From contig NZ_JAJJMO010000001.1 of the NCBI RefSeq assembly GCF_020905345.1, positions 4,526,001 through 4,590,000 on the forward strand: a stretch of DNA of 64,000 bases, written 5' to 3'. Origin of the DNA: Flavobacterium pisciphilum. Lineage in GTDB: Bacteria; Bacteroidota; Bacteroidia; Flavobacteriales; Flavobacteriaceae. The notes below the pieces were generated by a model, which saw nothing but the letters and a program-made list of their open reading frames with translations, was not told the origin of the DNA and made no database searches. Shown here piece by piece: positions 62,802 to 64,000 of this stretch (position 1 is its first letter; each line of letters starts with the position of its first letter). Position numbers and translations under genes: made by a program.

Positions 62802-64000
62802 TTATTTAGAGAATTCTAAACCTTTTAATTTGTTCCAACCACCACGTGTGAAATCAGGAATTTCTACTGGAGATGAATTGTTGTCAAGTGAAATTTCTGT
62901 TAATGGACCTAAACAAGACCATTCAGCTAAATCATATACATCCATATCAAGAGGTAATCCGTTTTGTAAGCAGTAAATCAAACGGTAATCCATGATGAAA
63001 TCCATTCCACCATGTCCACCAACTTGTTTAGCTTTTTCTTCAATTCCAGCTACGATTGGGTGTTTGTATTTTTCCATTAATGCTTTTTTCACTTCTTCTG
63101 GCATGAATTTGTGTGCACTTAAGTTTTCATGATCTGGTTTAATATCTGAGCTAATTGATTTAGCATCTAATGCATAACCTTCTACTGGATATTTATTAGC
63201 AAATCCTTTAGTTCCACTAAGTTGATACATACGGCTGTATGGACGTGGAGATGTTACATCATGTTGAATTTGGATTGTTTTACCATTTTCTGTACGAATC
63301 ATAGTCATAGTATGATCTCCATTTCTAAAATCTTTAACGTCGATTCCTGATTTTTCTTTAATGTAAGCTGGATTTCCTACTGCTTTTGTATCCATAGATA
63401 CTAAGTAGTTCATTTTGTCACCACGGTGAATGTTCAATGCTTGACAAGCTGGTCCCATACCATGTGTTGCATAAATGTCACCACGGTGTTTTTTGTTGTA
63501 ATCCATACGCCAGTTATTCCAGTATTCTCCCCAAAATGGTTGAAGACCGTGAATGTAAGACCCTTCTGCATGAAGAATTTCTCCAAATAAACCTTGTTGA
63601 GCCATATTTAATGTAGTAAGTTCGAAGAAATCATACACACAGTTTTCCAGCATCATACAGTGTTTACGAGTTTTTTCAGAAGTATCAATAAGATCCCAGA
63701 TTTCTTTCATAGTCATTGCACCAGGAACTTCTATAGCTACGTGTTTACCATCTTTCATAGCTTGAGAACCAATGTTAGCATGATGTTTCCAATCGGTTGC
63801 GATGTATACTAAATCTACATTTGGTAGTGCAGTAACTTTTTTCCAAGCATTTTCATCTCCATAAAATTCTTGTGCTTTTGGAAGCCCTCTTTTTGTTAGA
63901 ATTTCATTTGCTTTAGTTGTATTTTCTTGAGTCATGTCACATAATGCAACAATTTCTACTCCTGGAATATGTGTCATACGTTCTACTGCTCCTGGACCAC
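62802..64000 (-). CDS. GH109-like Gfo/Idh/MocA family protein, N-terminus cut by window edge
   Basis: The open frame continues past the right edge; GPGAVERMTHIPGVEIVALCD shows the end of the Rossmann first strand region, so the first part of the NAD domain is missing. Later motifs are typical of GH109: VYIATDWKHHANIGSQAMKDGKHVAIEVPGAM, HGMGPACQALNIHRGD, GGHGGMDFIMDYRLIYCLQNGLPLDMDVYDLAEWS and the C-terminal PDFTRGGWNKLKG. GH109 enzymes are NAD-dependent alpha-N-acetylgalactosaminidases using an elimination-addition route. The neighbouring GH35 gene supports a role in glycan or mucin breakdown. Confidence 0.88.
   Translation of the reverse strand, partial: GPGAVERMTHIPGVEIVALCDMTQENTTKANEILTKRGLPKAQEFYGDENAWKKVTALPNVDLVYIATDWKHHANIGSQAMKDGKHVAIEVPGAMTMKEIWDLIDTSEKTRKHCMMLENCVYDFFELTTLNMAQQGLFGEILHAEGSYIHGLQPFWGEYWNNWRMDYNKKHRGDIYATHGMGPACQALNIHRGDKMNYLVSMDTKAVGNPAYIKEKSGIDVKDFRNGDHTMTMIRTENGKTIQIQHDVTSPRPYSRMYQLSGTKGFANKYPVEGYALDAKSISSDIKPDHENLSAHKFMPEEVKKALMEKYKHPIVAGIEEKAKQVGGHGGMDFIMDYRLIYCLQNGLPLDMDVYDLAEWSCLGPLTEISLDNNSSPVEIPDFTRGGWNKLKGLEFSK

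Overview
The window is a chromosomal segment of a low-GC Bacteroidota, most likely Flavobacterium or a close relative. The evidence is consistent across scales. Start regions lack Shine-Dalgarno runs, and many genes are preceded by the Bacteroidota -7 element TAnnTTTG, in the best cases with a TTTG -33 element. Several secreted proteins end in type IX secretion sorting domains, and lipoproteins have S-(D/E)-rich residues after the lipidated Cys. A gliding gene (gldI) and a GSII/GSIII glutamine synthetase pair are present. No tRNA, rRNA, CRISPR array, transposase or prophage gene was seen.

Layout. 1-1.5 kb: end of a response regulator gene, an AraC-type regulator and dps (all minus). 1.7-7.6 kb: an OmpA/TSP3 outer-membrane protein, pyrF, a signal-less BtuF-like protein and a catalase. 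7.6-8.5 kb: a repeat-filled convergent intergenic region. 8.5-11 kb: purU, a DUF4197 protein and a hypothetical (minus). 11.8-15.2 kb: a fused isobutyryl-CoA mutase (icmF). 15.4-19.2 kb: a T9SS ELWxxDGT-repeat protein, a lipoprotein, a degenerate ABC-ATPase-like protein and a small secreted protein. 19.8-27.2 kb: an M13 peptidase, a 230-bp tandem repeat, an esterase, a collagen-like lipoprotein, a T9SS cargo protein and a TerC membrane protein. 27.6-31.2 kb: divergent GSII and GSIII.

31.4-37.2 kb is the most notable block, a complete curli (functional amyloid) export operon. Its order is curlin subunit, curlin-like minor subunit, CsgE with an extra CsgH-like N-terminal domain, CsgF, CsgG with an extra C-terminal beta-barrel-like domain, and a TolB-like surface lipoprotein. 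It has a strong promoter with an adjacent palindrome, and a perfect 16-bp hairpin separates the first curlin gene from the rest. No csgD or stand-alone csgC/csgH is present.

37.3-43.8 kb: purM, small hypotheticals, a GNAT acetyltransferase and a GH92 mannosidase. 43.8-49.7 kb (minus): nrnA-like, gldI, two cyclophilin-FKBP fusion isomerases, a probable CLC-F fluoride/proton antiporter and RidA. 49.9-53 kb (minus): a phytanoyl-CoA dioxygenase-like enzyme next to a Hint-like protein, and the cbpA-cbpM chaperone pair. 53.2-60.8 kb: two hypotheticals, then guaA followed by two LysM proteins and an OsmC protein. 60.8-64 kb (minus): GH35 beta-galactosidase and a GH109-like oxidoreductase cut by the window edge.

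Intergenic DNA is unusually rich in degenerate word-type repeats (4.8, 7.6-8.5, 10.4, 21.8-22.6 and 27.3-27.5 kb). Clean rho-independent terminators are common and several sit between convergent genes. All assignments come from reading the sequence by eye; no database search or structure prediction was run.
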